A stretch of 64,000 nt of DNA from Hordeum vulgare subsp. vulgare. Lineage: Eukaryota; Streptophyta; Magnoliopsida; Poales; Poaceae. The stretch is taken from assembly GCF_904849725.1 (NCBI RefSeq), contig NC_058519.1:180471703-180535702 (forward strand), written 5' to 3'. A program made the position numbers and the translations under genes. Below, piece after piece: positions 22,732-34,936 of the stretch (positions are counted from its first letter, which is position 1; every line of letters starts with the position of its first letter). The notes beneath the pieces are model-generated. The model searched no databases. It had not been told where the DNA came from and saw only the letters and a program-made list of their open reading frames with translations.

Positions 22732-23049
22732 GAGCAAGTTGATAGACAGGACACACTTGAGGAACACCGTCTCCTTGATGCCGTTAAAAGAGTTTATTTG
22801 CAACATGCAGATCTTAGATGGACCTTTGAATTTCTCGGGAGCTATAGAGTAAGTTCTTGCCTTCTTCATATCTGTTTTTTCCTTCAATAGACATGCTCGT
22901 ACGGTTTGATTCTCTTCAGGTTACAGTACACTTCAAGCTGCATCCGGCATCTTACTATCTTTGTTTGTCATTTGCAGGGATGCACAGTTTCTTATAGTAG
23001 TGGCATGACATTGCAGTTTTATACTGTCGGCACAAACTCAGATTTGAAG
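22732..23049 (+). other. Two candidate captured exons inside CACTA
   Basis: 22732-22848 is open for 39 codons, preceded by ACAACAG and followed by GTAAGT. 22978-23049 is open for 24 codons, preceded by TTTGCAG and followed by GT. The first ends in phase 0 and the second continues in phase, giving 63 uninterrupted codons across a 129-bp intron-like gap. The translation (starts EQVDRQDTLEEHRLL) is not recognised. CACTA elements often carry host gene pieces; this is an inference from splice signals and frame only. Confidence 0.4.
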
Positions 23050-25650
23050 GTTATTGTGATGTTAAGAACCTGATTGTAATAACGACCTTGAGAGAAATTT
23101 ACTTACAAGAACAATGACAATATAATTGGGACTTAATATTTTATTCTAGGTGAGTTCTACAACAATGTGCACCTGCTGGTTATTATTTAGTCATCTCGCT
23201 GTTTTGTTCCTATGCCATAGTGTACGCTTAATGACTGACACTTCTCACGCGAGTTGTCTTAGTTGTGTTCTTTCTTATCTTGATATGGATCAATATTATG
23301 TATGTATTATTGTAACCTATGCTGTGCAATGATTATCCACTGAATTATTTGAGTCACTGATTCTTTCAGGCATTTCAGAAGCTGATTAAGAAGGTAAAGA
23401 GATGGAAGAGGCATGGTAGGTGGAAGTGGAACAACATAGCATCAACTAGCAGGTTATTAATCCACTTGTTTCCTGCAATTCCATAAAAGTATTGTAGTCG
23501 AATGCTTTCCACGTCATTGACATTATATATTCCCTTTTGAGCTATGGTAAAGAGAAACTTCTCAAGTTCTTGAGAAGTTAAGATACGAGGAATCGGCAAA
23601 GTACTCATGTTATGTAGTGACAAGAGGTAAATACATATCCCAAACTCTTTTGTCATCTCCTAACTTGTTTGTTAGCAGCAATATATAAAACTATATAAAA
23701 CTAAAATGCCAAGACATTATAGCTAATATTTTAGTTTGAAATATCTGCCATGCTATTTTAACACTCGAAGTTGAAGAACAAGATACATATTCGTGAGCAT
23801 AATGTATACGTGTATGAGCGATAGATTTCAAATTGTATGTATATGTTAGAGTTGCGCATGTAACTGAGAAATGTGCTAACGGATTGCTCCTTGTCTACTC
23901 ATGTAACCAAAACTTGATTTTTTGTTGTACTTGATGAATATGAAATGATCTGTCCATACTTTATGTTTTGGATTCTTTGCAGGTTTGGCAGTTAGTTCGT
24001 GTTACTACCGATTAAGGCTTTTTAGCAGGAATTACCTGGGTCTGAAAAGCTTCCTGGAAGTAGTGGTGTAGTGTTGGAGATTAAAATCATGTAATAGTGC
24101 AATTTCAATTATGTCATGTTACTTGACGTTCATTAAATGCTTATGCTTATAGCACCTTGTAAATATGCTTGTGATGTTTTGTTATAAATTTTGCTTTTTG
24201 AAATCAGACCAGATTGTTGGAAATTTGTATTGTCTTGTTGAATGAATATAAGTGCATGTCTTGTTGTAAATTATGATGCATTGAGAAGATAAGCTGGGGT
24301 GAAAAGAAGGGCTAACCAGTTGAACTCGAATGAAATTATTGGGCCAAAACCTAATTGGGTTGGCTACTACATGGGCCATGCTTGCCTCCACGTCAGATCC
24401 ACGTAGATGCCATCTTAGCACCACGTTGCATCCATGTCATGTAAATGGGTGACGGATTGTTCCGTCATATTCTAGTTTAGGCCGGGCGGGCCTGGGGAAA
24501 ATCCATGACGGTCAAGAACCGTCAACGAAGGTGCTATATCAAATTATGACACAATATACGTGACGGAATTCAAATCCGTCATGCATGGGCATGCATGACA
24601 GTTTTTGGATGATCCGCGACGGACAGGGACCGTCATGGATTAACAGATTTCTTGGAGTGACATCAAAATATCGAACGAATACCAAATTCACATGACTACT
24701 ATTAGCATGACTTATCCCATGTCCTTAGGAACAAAAGTAACTACTCACAAAGAATAATCATATTCATGACCAGAGAGGTAATGAGTAGCATCAAGGATCT
24801 GAACATAAACTCTTCCACCAAGTAATCCAACTAGCATCAACTACAAAGAGTAATTAACACTACTAGCAACCTTACATGTATCAATCGGAGTCGGGAGACG
24901 GAGATTGGTTACAAGTGATGAACTAGGGTTTGGAGATGAGATGGTGTTGATGAAGATGTTGATGGTGATGAGTCCCCTCCGATGAGAGGAGTGTTGGCGA
25001 TAACGATGGTGACGATTTCCCCCTCGGGAGGGAAGTTTCCCCGGCAGGATCGTCCTGCCGGAGCTCTAGATTGGTTCTGCTCAAGTTCCGCCTCGTGGCG
25101 GAGGAGAATCCTCCGAAAAGCCTCCTCCTGACTTTTTTTGAAACGAAACCCTTCATATAGCAGAAGAGGGGGGGGGCCAGTGGGCCAGCAGGGAGCCCAC
25201 AAGCCCCCTAGGCGCAGCCAGGGGGGTGGTCGCGCCTACCAGGCTTGTGACCCCCTGGTTGCGCTCCTCTGGCACTTCTTCAGCCCAGTATTTTTTATAT
25301 ATTACCAAAAAAATCCAGGTTGATTTTCATGGCTTTTGGAGTTGCGCAGAATAGGCATCTCAAACTTGCTCCTTTTTCAGGCCAAAATTCCAACTGCCGA
25401 CATTCTCCCTCTTCATGTAAACCTTGCAAAATAAGAGAGAAAAGGCATAAGTATTGTACCGTGAAGTGAAATAACAGCCCAAAAAGCAATAAATATCAAC
25501 ATGAAAGCATGATGCAAAATGGACGTATCAATCTACTCCTGCACGGCTCCGCCCGAGCTCCGCAGAAATCCGATCTAGAGGTGAAACTGTGTGGTTTAGG
25601 CTAGAGTTGCACGTGGCAAAGTTGTGTCTCAAAAAGCCGTAAACCTCCAC

Positions 25651-25658
25651 TATATATA
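25651..25658 (-). promoter_or_regulatory. TATA box in LTR of G1
   Basis: TATATATA, at the LTR position matching 1577-1584 and 33092-33099. Confidence 0.55.
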
Positions 25659-27105
25659 GGAGGGAGGGGGAGGGGTGAGCCTTGAGGGACAAGGCCCTCA
25701 AGGGTGCGCCGGCGCTAGGAGGAGGAGGACTCCTCCTCCAATTCAGTTTGGGAAGGAGGAGTCCTCCTCTTCCTTCCCATCTCCCTCTTTCCTTTTTCTT
25801 TTTCTTTTCTTTTGGTATTTTCTTTATGTGGCGCCATGTGCTCCTTGGGCTGCCTCCACCAGCCCACTAAGGACTTGTGGCGCCACCCTATTTTCTTGGG
25901 CTCACTCCCGGGTGGGTGGGCCGCTCCCGGTGAACACCCGGAACCCATTCGTCACTCCCGGTACACTACCGGAATTCCCCAAAATTTTCCGGTAACCAAA
26001 TGAAACCATCCTATATATCAATCTTCATTTCTGGACCATTCCGGAAACCCTCGTGCCGTCTGTGATCTCATCCAGGACTCCGAACAACATTCGATAACCA
26101 CACATATAACTCAACTATACTAAAACATCATCGAACCTTAAGTGTGCAGATCCTGCGGGTTCGAGAACTATGTAGACATGCCCCGAGGCACTCCTCGGTC
26201 AATATCCAATAGTGGGACCTGGATGCCCATATTGGATCCTACATATTCTTCGAAGATCTTATCGGTTGAACCTCAGTGTTAAGGATTCATATAACCCCGT
26301 ATGTCATTCCCTTTGTCCTTCAGTATGTTACTTTCCCGAGATTCTATCGTCGGTATCCACATACCTATTTCAATCTCGTTACCGTCAACTCTCTTTACTC
26401 GTTCCATAATACAAGATCCCGTGACTTGCACTTAGTCATATTGATTGCAAGGCTTGTGTGTGATGTTGTATTACCGAGTGGGCCCCGAGATACCTCTCCG
26501 TCACACGGAGTGACAAATCCCAGTCTTGATCCATACTAACTCAATGGACACCTTCGGAGATACCTGTAGAACACCTTTATAGTCACAGAGTTACGTTACG
26601 ACGTTTGATGCACACAAGGTATTCCTCCGGTGCGAGTGAGTTATATGATCTCATGGTCATAGGAACAAATACTTGACACACAGAAAACAATAGCAATAAA
26701 ACGACACGATCAATATGCTACGTTCATAGTTTGGGTCTAGTCCATCACATGATTCTCCTAATGATGTGGTCCAGTTATCAAGTGACAACACTTGCATATA
26801 GTCAGAAAACCTTGACTATCATTGATCAACTGGCTGGCCAACTAGAGGCTTGCTTGGGACATTGTTTTGTCTATGTATCCACACATGTATCTATGTTTTC
26901 ATTCAATACAATTATAGCATGGATAATAAATGATTATCTTTAAACTTGAAATATAATAACAACTATTTATCATTGCCTCTAGGGCATATTTCCAACAGTC
27001 ACACGTGTGACACGAAACACTTCGACCATGACGTTATTTACAACCAAAGTTGCCATCCAAAAAAAAGAAGCAACTTCTATTTGTTGTTTCATCCCTTTGT
27101 TGGCA

Positions 27106-27795
27106 GTGGCTCGCAAGAAAGTAACCCTTTGGTACATCCTTCATAACATGTCCCGATGAAAGTACTTCAAAGAAGCGCCACGAATGCCTAGAGAAGAAGG
27201 AATATGAGGTGGATATCATGTGTAATGCCAAGGCTTGCGTTCTAGTGTATGGAGAGGGTGAGGAGGTACTAGAGGTGTTCCCGTCCCACGCTGAAGCAGT
27301 GGATATCCTGAATCAGTAGAATAATATGTTGGATGGGAAGTTTGAGAAGTCAGTGAATCAAGAGGGCCTTCTTAGGCCCTGTTTGGAACCATAATAGATT
27401 ATAATAATCTGGATTATGAAGATAGATTATATAATCTGGTTTATAAAAATAATCCAGGAGGCTATGTTTGGAGATCAGATTATATAAACTGTAATTCAGG
27501 TTTTACATTGTACAATGACATGTATGTCCTGTATAAAAATAAGACGGTGGCCGTGGCAGTAGGTAATTATCTTCAAGTTTACAAGGGTAATAGGTTATTA
27601 GTAATCCATAATCTGATTTTAGCTGGGGTAGAGTAGATTATGAGTTTTTAATAATCTGGTCATCTAGTTTTTAAAATCTACAATATAAATTGTCCGGTTT
27701 GGAAACATAATAGATTATAAAAACCAGATTATATAATCTGGGTGGTTCCAAACAGGGCCTTAGCCAACCCTTTGGAAAGCTCTAGGCCCAAGGAC
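27106..27795 (+). pseudogene. Type I MADS-box-like gene fragment, decayed
   Basis: From 27106 the frame reads VARKKVTLWYI, typical of the N-terminus of plant M-type MADS transcription factors, with GTG in place of ATG. A TGA follows at 27157-27159. After a shift near 27169 a second frame reads KKRHECLEKKEY, then CNAKACVLVYGEGEE and FPSHAEAVDILNQ, matching the later MADS domain of the M-gamma (AGL80-like) type by eye. A TAG at 27317-27319 interrupts; NNMLDGKFEKSVNQEGLL follows, then a MITE is inserted, and a few residues continue after it to a TAG. The family call is by motif, not database search. No functional protein is possible. This is the only host-gene trace in the window. Confidence 0.68.
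27375..27759. mobile_element. Tourist/Harbinger-type MITE
   Basis: 385 bp with terminal inverted repeats GGCCCTGTTTGGAACCA and TGGTTCCAAACAGGGCC, flanked by TTA at 27372-27374 and 27760-27762. It is AT-rich inside, with repeated AGATTATATAATCTGG-like palindromes. There is no coding capacity. Removing it with one TTA rejoins the MADS-like reading frame. Confidence 0.9.
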
Positions 27796-30640
27796 AGAAG
27801 TTCCACGGTGTTTGCTCAGACAACGAGACTAGAATCCCCCTGTTCGACGAGGGGAGCACTAGAATCATCCTCCAGGCCAAGGGCCTATTTTGCAACGGGC
27901 TAGAACATGTGGCCCTCAGTTTAGAGCTAGCCAACGTATTGGCTGAGAAATCTGTCTTGATTTATCATCGACTTGAACTTCCCCTCTGGCATATTCTTAT
28001 ACCGAGTTAGGATAGCCACCATCACAGGGTGGGATGAGAATATCTCTGGTGCCATCTTTCCCTCACCATGCACTAGCACACATGCCTTGGTGTTGCACAT
28101 GACGGCACCTCGTCCATCTTCTTCTACCGTCCGTCATGGTTCTTCTCGAAGTACTGCGTCCAAACTTGTTATCTAGGATGTACTGGAGGACCACCTTCTT
28201 GTGATCCATTGCCAACAGAGGGATAGAATAGCAAAGGGAAGTTCCTTTTTTGGCGAGTTGAAAGGAATGGGGGTTGGTGGATTTATGCTGGAGGATCAGC
28301 CAAGAAGACCAGGGCAAGGAGCCTACAACATGCCAATCGGGAAACTTGTAAATGTACGTCGATAGGATAAGGACGCACTTCATATAGATAAACTTATAAA
28401 TGCACGTTAATAGGATAAGGACGTGCTTCATAAATGCATCATCAAAGCAATACATTTTTGTACTTAACACATAATGCTCATACATAGAAGGTGGACCTCC
28501 TTAATTCTTTAAGTTGGAGTGAATGGACATCTATTATATCGTTATTTATGTAAAACAACTCACTAGTACTATGCTCGATTATTTTTTAACTACTTTTATA
28601 TCCAGGCTCACATGCTTTTTTCACAACATTTGAATGAGGTCATGAGGCAAACCAAAGTTTCATCTCACGAAGGACACAAGCGACCAGGGTTCACCCATAC
28701 ATGCTACCGCTATCGTTAGTTTGCCTTGCCTCTGGGAGCCTCATAGCGCCATCAAGGTGGCTTCAAGAGTCCCTATTTCGAAACTAACATGTATTTTGCA
28801 TAATTCAAGCATTGGTTAGAGTTCAGTTCATGTGTCTAAAAGTCCGTGGTAAGGGGTTGGGATCACCGACGGAGTGGAATAAATTCTCGCCCTCTTATCC
28901 TAGTTTCGCGATGATACTTGGCGTCGGTCCATGGTGTGTGTAGAGCTTTTGTCAGGGCTAGATCATGGACCCCTTTTTGTCTATTTTTCATCTATGTGGT
29001 CTCCGATGACGTCTTTCGAGGGAGGAGTGGACAATGACAGTTTGTGCTTTAGTCCTCTACCTTGTTCTTCATTTGAAGAAGCATAATCAATTGTGGCTTC
29101 ATCAGGAAGGTAGTGAGGCTAGGTTTCGTCGAACATGTATGCACTAATGGGGGGATGATTTTAAAGCCATCCTCGCTGCATTCCTCCCCAAGACAATGAT
29201 TTTTGGGGAGGGGGATTCCCACCTAAATTTTATTAAGTTTCCTATAAGGCTTTGCAGCCTATACCAAGATAGATCCAAGTCAACCTAAAGTACACGGGAA
29301 TGGAGAGAAGAGATAAAGCAAAAAATTACACATGTCCCCAACACACATAAGAGGGGATAACTAATATAGAGAGCACAACACAAAAACCTAAAGAGCATAG
29401 TCGGTGTAGTCGAATGACATCGACCAACCAAGACCAAACAATAAAAAATTTAATAAAATTTGAACTTTGACCATTTTCTTACCAAGTGAATATTTTGTAA
29501 AATTAGGAACAATTTTAGAGAAAGTTAACAAAAATTTAAAATTGCACAAACATGAACAAATTTTTGGAATATAAACGAGTGAATTTGTGAACAAAATTTG
29601 AAAAAACACGAACAACTTTTGAAATAGGATCATAATTTAGAAATTCTTGTCATCTTAAATTTTCAAACACTTATAAAAATGGTGAACATTTTTAATAATA
29701 TTAATAATTTTTTTATAAAAGAATAAACTTATAAATTTTGAACATTTCTTAAACATAATTTTATTTTAGGAATTTTGATTTTTCTGAAAAAAGCGAACAT
29801 TTTTTGAAATTTTGAACAAATATGAAATTCATAACATTTTTTGAATTTATAGAAAGTGAAAATAAAAACAGAAAAAATTGAGAAAATAGTTAAAATGAAA
29901 TCAAGAAAAAATGGGAAAACTAGCTGAAGAAACCAAAAGGGCAAAAAAACTGGTTGTGCTAACTCACTTGGCCTACTTCTTGTCCCATATCCGCAATGGC
30001 TAATGTAAATATATTAAGGTCACGGGGATCGGCCGAAGGCAATTAGTTCTATGGACAACCATGACTCCTAGAATAAATGTGTTCCCCTCAAGATATCTGC
30101 ATTTGCCATGTGATAGGTCTATCAGTTTGCACAATCATCTATGTACTTCATGTGTAGCTTGGGTAGTTGGATATCTCCAACTATGCTGATGGAAAGGAAA
30201 TCTCCAATCATTAAAAAGTAGCATAGGTAAAATACGCAACACTAAGCAACACACATAATTAGACAACATATATCAAATAACCACTTACTTGTTGATCGAT
30301 GCATAATCAAAGATAATTCGAATTGCATCACATAAAAGGGACCTCAAGAGTTGTTACAACCCATCACGGAGACCATGATGAAGGAGGAACAAGGGATCAT
30401 GATAGCGATGATTGCGGCGCGGATGATGGTGGTGTGTCAGCGGCACAGTTCCCTTCCTGTCTCCTTCAAGGTTTCAACTATGGTGGTGTTTTTGACATGG
30501 ATGGTGACAGGACATGGAGATGAATGGTGAATGAAGCATGATGGCGGCTAGAGTTGATGGTGAATATATAAGAGCTCTCTCTATGCCTCCTTGATTGATG
30601 TAGCATCTCTCTTGTAATCCAAGGTGAAACGACGTGGATG
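27796..30640. other. Unassigned intergenic DNA
   Basis: No ORF here is supported. The 140-codon minus frame at 28063-28485 shows no recognised motif. 29390-29960 is very AT-rich, with degenerate GAACATTTTTTGAAATT-like repeats common in old grass transposon remnants. No termini or TSDs were recognised. Confidence 0.5.
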
Positions 30641-33091
30641 TCTCCTAGATGGGGGGTGAATAGGCGCTGGTGGTTTTATTGACCATTTTTGCCCTTGCCA
30701 AGTTACCTTTCTTGCCCTTGCCATTTTTCTTGAAACTCGTAGTTTTATTGACCATCAACACTTAATGTTCCTTCTGAATTTCCGGCTCAGCGACTTTCAG
30801 CATCGCAAAGAGCTCGACGAATGATTTATTCATCTCTTGCATGTTGTAGTTCATCACAAAGCTTTGCTAGGTGGCAGTGATTGAAGAACTCTATGGCAGA
30901 TTGCCTGTGGCGGGAGAACGATTCCCAACTCACCTAGACGGTTGGAGTACCCAGACATTTTGAGTATGTGCTCACTGACAGACCCGTTCTCCTCCATCTT
31001 GCAAGCATAGAACTCATCAGAGGTCTCATACCTCTAGATCCGGGCATTCTTCTCAAAGATAAAATTCAATTCCTGGAACATCTCATATGCTCCATGACGT
31101 TCAAAACGTCTTTGAAGTCTCGGTTCTAAGTCATACAAAATTGGAACACTAAACTGTTGAGTAGTCATCCAGACGCGACTATCAGACGTTCATAATGTGT
31201 TCAGCCGCGGGGAAGAGGGCGCATCACCAAGCGGTGTATCAAGGACATAGCTCTTTTGGGAAACTGAGAGGACAAGCCTCAGATTACGGGCCCGGTCTAC
31301 AAAGTTCCTCCGATCATCTTTCATCTTGGCTTTCTGTAGGAACGCATTAACTTCAGGGGTGCTACTGCGCGAGCCACTGATCTACAACAAATTTGGAAAG
31401 CTTACTTAGACTATTGTTCAAGATAATGAGTTTAGCTAATCATATTACTAAAAACTCCCACTCAAATTGACATCCCTCTAGTCATTTGAGTGATACATGA
31501 TTCAAATCCACAAACCCAAGTCCGATCATCACGTGATATGAGCTGGTTTCAATGGTGAACATCTTCATGTTGATCATATATACTATATGACTCATGTTTG
31601 ACCTTTCGGTCTCTTGTGTTCCGAGGCCATGTCTGTACATTCTAGGCTCATCACGTTTAACCTGAGTGTTCTGCATGTGCAAAACTGTCTTGCACCCGCT
31701 GTATGTGAACGTAGAGTCTATCACACCCGATCATCACATGGTGTCTCGAAACGACGAACTTTCACAACGGTGCACACTCGGGGAGAACACAATTTTATCT
31801 TGAAATTTTAGTGAGGGATCACCCGATAATTCTACCTCCATCCTAAGCAAAAGAAGGTGCATAAAAAGGATTAACATCACATGCAAATCATAAGTGACAT
31901 GATATGACTATGATCTTGTGCTTTTGATCTCCATCTCCAAAGCACATGTATGATTTCCATCGGCAACAGCACAACACCATGATCTCCATCATTGTGTTTC
32001 CATCGAGGTTGTCATGCCAACCATGCTTGTACTCCTATTTCCAATGTATAGCGATAAAGTGAAGCATTACATAGCGCTTAATGTAGGTCATACAACAATT
32101 AAAGACAACACTATGGCTCTTGCCGGTTGTCGTACCATTGACATACAAGTCGATATTAAATATTACAACATGATCATCTCAAACATAAAATATACATTAT
32201 CATGTCTTTGGCCATATCATATCACAACATACCATGCAAAAACAAGTTAGACGGCCTCTAATTTGTTGTTGCGTGTTTTACGTGTGTGCTATGGGTATCT
32301 AGCAAGAACGCTTCTTACCTATGCAAAAAACCACAACGGTGATATTCAAATTGATGCAAGTTGTTATTTAACCTTCTACAAGAGCCACCTATGTTGAATC
32401 TGATTCAACTAAAGTAGGAGAGACAAACACCCGCTAGCCATCTTTATGCAACAAGTTGCATGTCACTCGATGGAACCAGTCTCTCGTGCGTGGACGAGAA
32501 AAGTTGATCCGGTCCGCTTCATCCCACAATACCGCTAAATCAAGAAAACACTAAGGAGGGAAGCAATCTGAATATCAATGCCCAAAAACTCCTTTGTGTT
32601 CTACTTGAGATGTCATCTACGCATAGACCTAGCTCATAATGCCACTGTTGGGGAACGTTGCAGGGGAAACAAAAAATTTCTTACGCACATGCAAGATCTA
32701 TCTATGGTGATGACCATCTACGAGAGGAGAGATTGAATCTACACACCCTTGTAGATCACTAAGCGGAAGCATTCAAGAACGCGGTTGACGTTGTGGTACG
32801 TCTTCGTGATCCAATCACGAATTGTCCGGCGAACTCCCGCTCAGGTGCCGAACGAACGACACCTCCGCGTTCAACACATATACAACTTGGTGACACCTTC
32901 ACCTCCTCTACCCATTGAGGGATGGTGAAGTAGCATCCTGAGTCCTTCGACAACACGATGACATAGTGATGTATTGGTGGTGACAGCTCAGCAAGGCTTC
33001 GCCTTGCGGTATTTAAAGGTGAGAAACTATGAGGGAGAGGAGGAGCAGCGCCACGACAAGTTATCGCGTGGCTGCCCTCTCTCTACCTCTC

Positions 33092-33099
33092 TATATATA
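33092..33099 (-). promoter_or_regulatory. TATA box in LTR of G2
   Basis: TATATATA at the same LTR position as in the other Copia LTRs of the window. Confidence 0.55.
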
Positions 33100-33178
33100 G
33101 GGGGAAGGGAGAGGGGAGGGTGCCCTAGGGTTCCTCTAGGGGCCGGCGACCAAGGGGGCGGTGACTAGGGTTGGTGGA

Positions 33179-33448
33179 TTATACGTCTCCGTCGTATCTA
33201 CTTTTCCAAACTCTTTTGCCCTTGTTTTGGACTCTAATTTGCATGATTTGAATGGAACTAACCCGGACTAACTCTGTTTTCAGCAGAATTGCCATGGTGT
33301 TGTTTTTGCGCAGAAGCAAAAGTTCTCGGAATGACCTGGAAATTTACGGGGATTTTTTGTGGAATATATTAAAAATACTGGCGCAAGAATCAACCGGAGG
33401 GGTGGAGCCATGAGCCCACAAGCCCACCAGGCGCGCCCCGTGGCGGCG
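33179..33448 (+). repeat. Truncated 5' LTR head (B1)
   Basis: 270 bp from TTATACGTCTCC to the hairpin region, then cut exactly where a second LTR starts at 33449. It is more similar to the 3' LTR at 40408 (for example GTGGAATATATTAAAAATACTG) than to the neighbouring LTR. Confidence 0.88.
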
Positions 33449-34858
33449 TGATACGCCTCCATCGTCTCTACTTTTCCGAACTCTTTTGCCGTTGTTTTGG
33501 ACTCTAATTTGCATGATTTGAATGGAACTAACCCGGACTAACGTTGTTTTCAGCAGAATTGCCATGGTGTTGTTTTTGTGCAGAAATAAAAGTTCTTGGA
33601 ATGACCTGAAAATTTACGGAGATTTTTTTTGGAATTAATGAAAAATACCTGCGCAAAGATCCACCGGAGGAGGTGAGCCAGTGGGTCACAAGCCGAGGAG
33701 GCGCGACCACCCCCCTGACCGCATCTACCAGGCTTGTGGGGCCCACGTTGCTCCACCGCCTCCAATCTTAGCTCTATTTAGTCCGTCTCGCCCGGAAAAA
33801 AAATCAAGGAGAAGAGTTCATCACGTTTTATGATACGGAGGCGCCGCCACCTCCCGTTCTTCATCTGGAGGGTAGATGTGTAGTCCGTTTTGGGCTCCGG
33901 AGAGGGGCGATCGTCACCATCGTCATCATCAACCTTCCTTCATCGCCTATTCCATGATGGTCTTCAGCATTCGTGAGTAATCTCATCGTAGGCTTGCTAG
34001 ACGATGATGAGTTGGATGAGATCTATCATGTAATCGAGTTAGTTTTGATGGGGATTGATCCCTAGTATCCACTATGTTCTGAGATTGATGTTGCTACTAC
34101 TTTGCCATGCTTAATGCTTGTCACTAGGGCCCGAGTGCCATGATTTTAGATCTGAACCTATTATGTTGTCGCCAATATATGTGTGTTTTAGATCCTATCT
34201 TGCAAGTTGTAGTCACCTACTATGTGTTATGACCCGGCAACCCCGGAGTGACAATAGCCGGAACCACTCCCGGAGATGACCATACTATGAGGAATTCATG
34301 TATTCACCAAGTGTTAATGTGTTGGTTTGGTTCTTTATTAAAAGGAGAACCTTAATATCCCGTAGTTTCCATTAGGACCCCTCTGCCACGGGAGGGATGG
34401 ACAATAGATGTCATGCAAGTTCTTTTCCCTAAGCACGTATGACTACATATGGAATACATGCCTACATTAGATTGACGAACGGAGCTAGTTACTTATCTCT
34501 CCGTGTTATAGCTGTTACATGATGGATCATATCCGGCATAATCCTCCATCACCGATCCAATGCCTATGAGTGTTTTAATACTGGTCCTCGCTACGTTACT
34601 CTATTGCTACTGCTGTTACTTTGCTGCTAGTGCTGTCACTTTGCTGCTATTGGTTACCGTTGCTACTGCTGCTACCACACTACTTTCCTACTGATACTTT
34701 GCTGCAGATACTAAATCTTTCAGGTGTGGTTGAATTGACAACTCAACTGCTAATACTTGAGAATATTCTTTGGCTTCCCCTTGTGTCGAAACAATAAATT
34801 TGGGTTGAATACTCTACCCTCGAAACCTGTTGCGATCCCCTATACTTGTGTGTTATCA
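33449..34858 (+). repeat. Complete 5' LTR (B2)
   Basis: 1410 bp from TGATACGCCTCC to GTGTTATCA. A hairpin lies at about 33685-33742. Differences from the 3' LTR are frequent, including GGAATTAATGAAAAATACC versus GGAATATATTAAAAATACT. Confidence 0.88.
34597..34700. repeat. Degenerate GCT/ACT-rich microsatellite in B LTR
   Basis: Repeated TTGCTGCTA, CTGTTACT and CTGTCACT units near the LTR 3' end; the expanded counterpart is at 41527-41690. Confidence 0.75.
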
Positions 34859-34869
34859 AGACTATTTTC

Positions 34870-34887
34870 TGGCGCCGTTGCCGGAGA
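34870..34887 (+). other. Primer binding site of B (tRNA-Asp type)
   Basis: TGGCGCCGTTGCCGGAGA has one mismatch to the complement of plant tRNA-Asp 3' end, 12 bases after the LTR. Confidence 0.85.
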
Positions 34888-34936
34888 AGCATAGCTATAT
34901 TCTCTGAGTCACTTGGGATTACGTTTGCTGATCACT

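Larger units (their letters stand above)
19905..24659. mobile_element. Non-autonomous CACTA transposon
   Basis: 4755 bp, starting CACTACAAGAAAA and ending TTCTTGGAGTG (inverted: CACTCCAAGAA), with a 3-bp TSD ACA at 19902-19904 and 24660-24662. Subterminal repeats of the type CCGTCATGG and GTGACGG occur in both orientations near each end (for example 19959, 20119, 24450-24630). No transposase or TNP2-like ORF was found. A GC-rich block at 20330-20770, a direct repeat (20783-20809 and 20843-20869), splice-like sites and two candidate exons give it a gene-like interior. Confidence 0.93.
10606..25530 (-). mobile_element. Complete Gypsy element C (Athila-like) carrying a CACTA insertion
   Basis: Both ends show TGAT/ATCA termini and a perfect 5-bp TSD ATCTA (10601-10605 and 25531-25535). 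Total 14,925 bp; about 10.2 kb without the nested CACTA. Order in sense (right to left): 5' LTR, primer site, gag, protease, RT, RNase H, integrase, U3-like module, extra ORF, PPT-like copy, noncoding tract, PPT, 3' LTR. The coding part has frameshifts and stops, so it is not autonomous now. It is inserted in the G1 LTR. Confidence 0.93.
19247..25530 (-). repeat. 5' LTR of C, split by CACTA
   Basis: LTR sequence at 19247-19904 and 24663-25530. Removing the CACTA and one ACA copy gives about 1526 bp and restores the CAACACATCAAAAT junction that is uninterrupted in the other LTR near 11258. The hairpin is at about 25195-25250, with inner arms slightly decayed. Confidence 0.92.
9554..26997 (-). 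mobile_element. Copia element G1 (Angela/WIS/BARE1-type), 5' end, split by C
   Basis: On the minus strand the 5' LTR occupies 26997 down to 25536 plus 10605 down to 10260, about 1808 bp once element C and one TSD copy are removed. It ends CATATTTCCAACA at 26997 and starts TGTTGGGGAATG at 10260. Next to it, TGATGCCAC at 10251-10259 reads GTGGCATCA in sense, a tRNA-Met-type primer site. Bases 9554-10259 are the untranslated leader of this family. The rest of the element is cut off by Gypsy A. No coding region of G1 remains in the window. Confidence 0.85.

Noticed and set aside
28063..28485. 140-codon minus-strand ORF as a host gene
   Set aside because: No recognised motif, low-complexity start, and no exon or promoter context.
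29390..29960. AT-rich tract as a matrix-attachment site or origin
   Set aside because: Composition alone does not support either; it resembles decayed transposon sequence.
33179..33449. Tandem LTR duplication by replication slippage
   Set aside because: The two LTRs differ too much, and the first matches the distant 3' LTR better, so two separate elements fit better.
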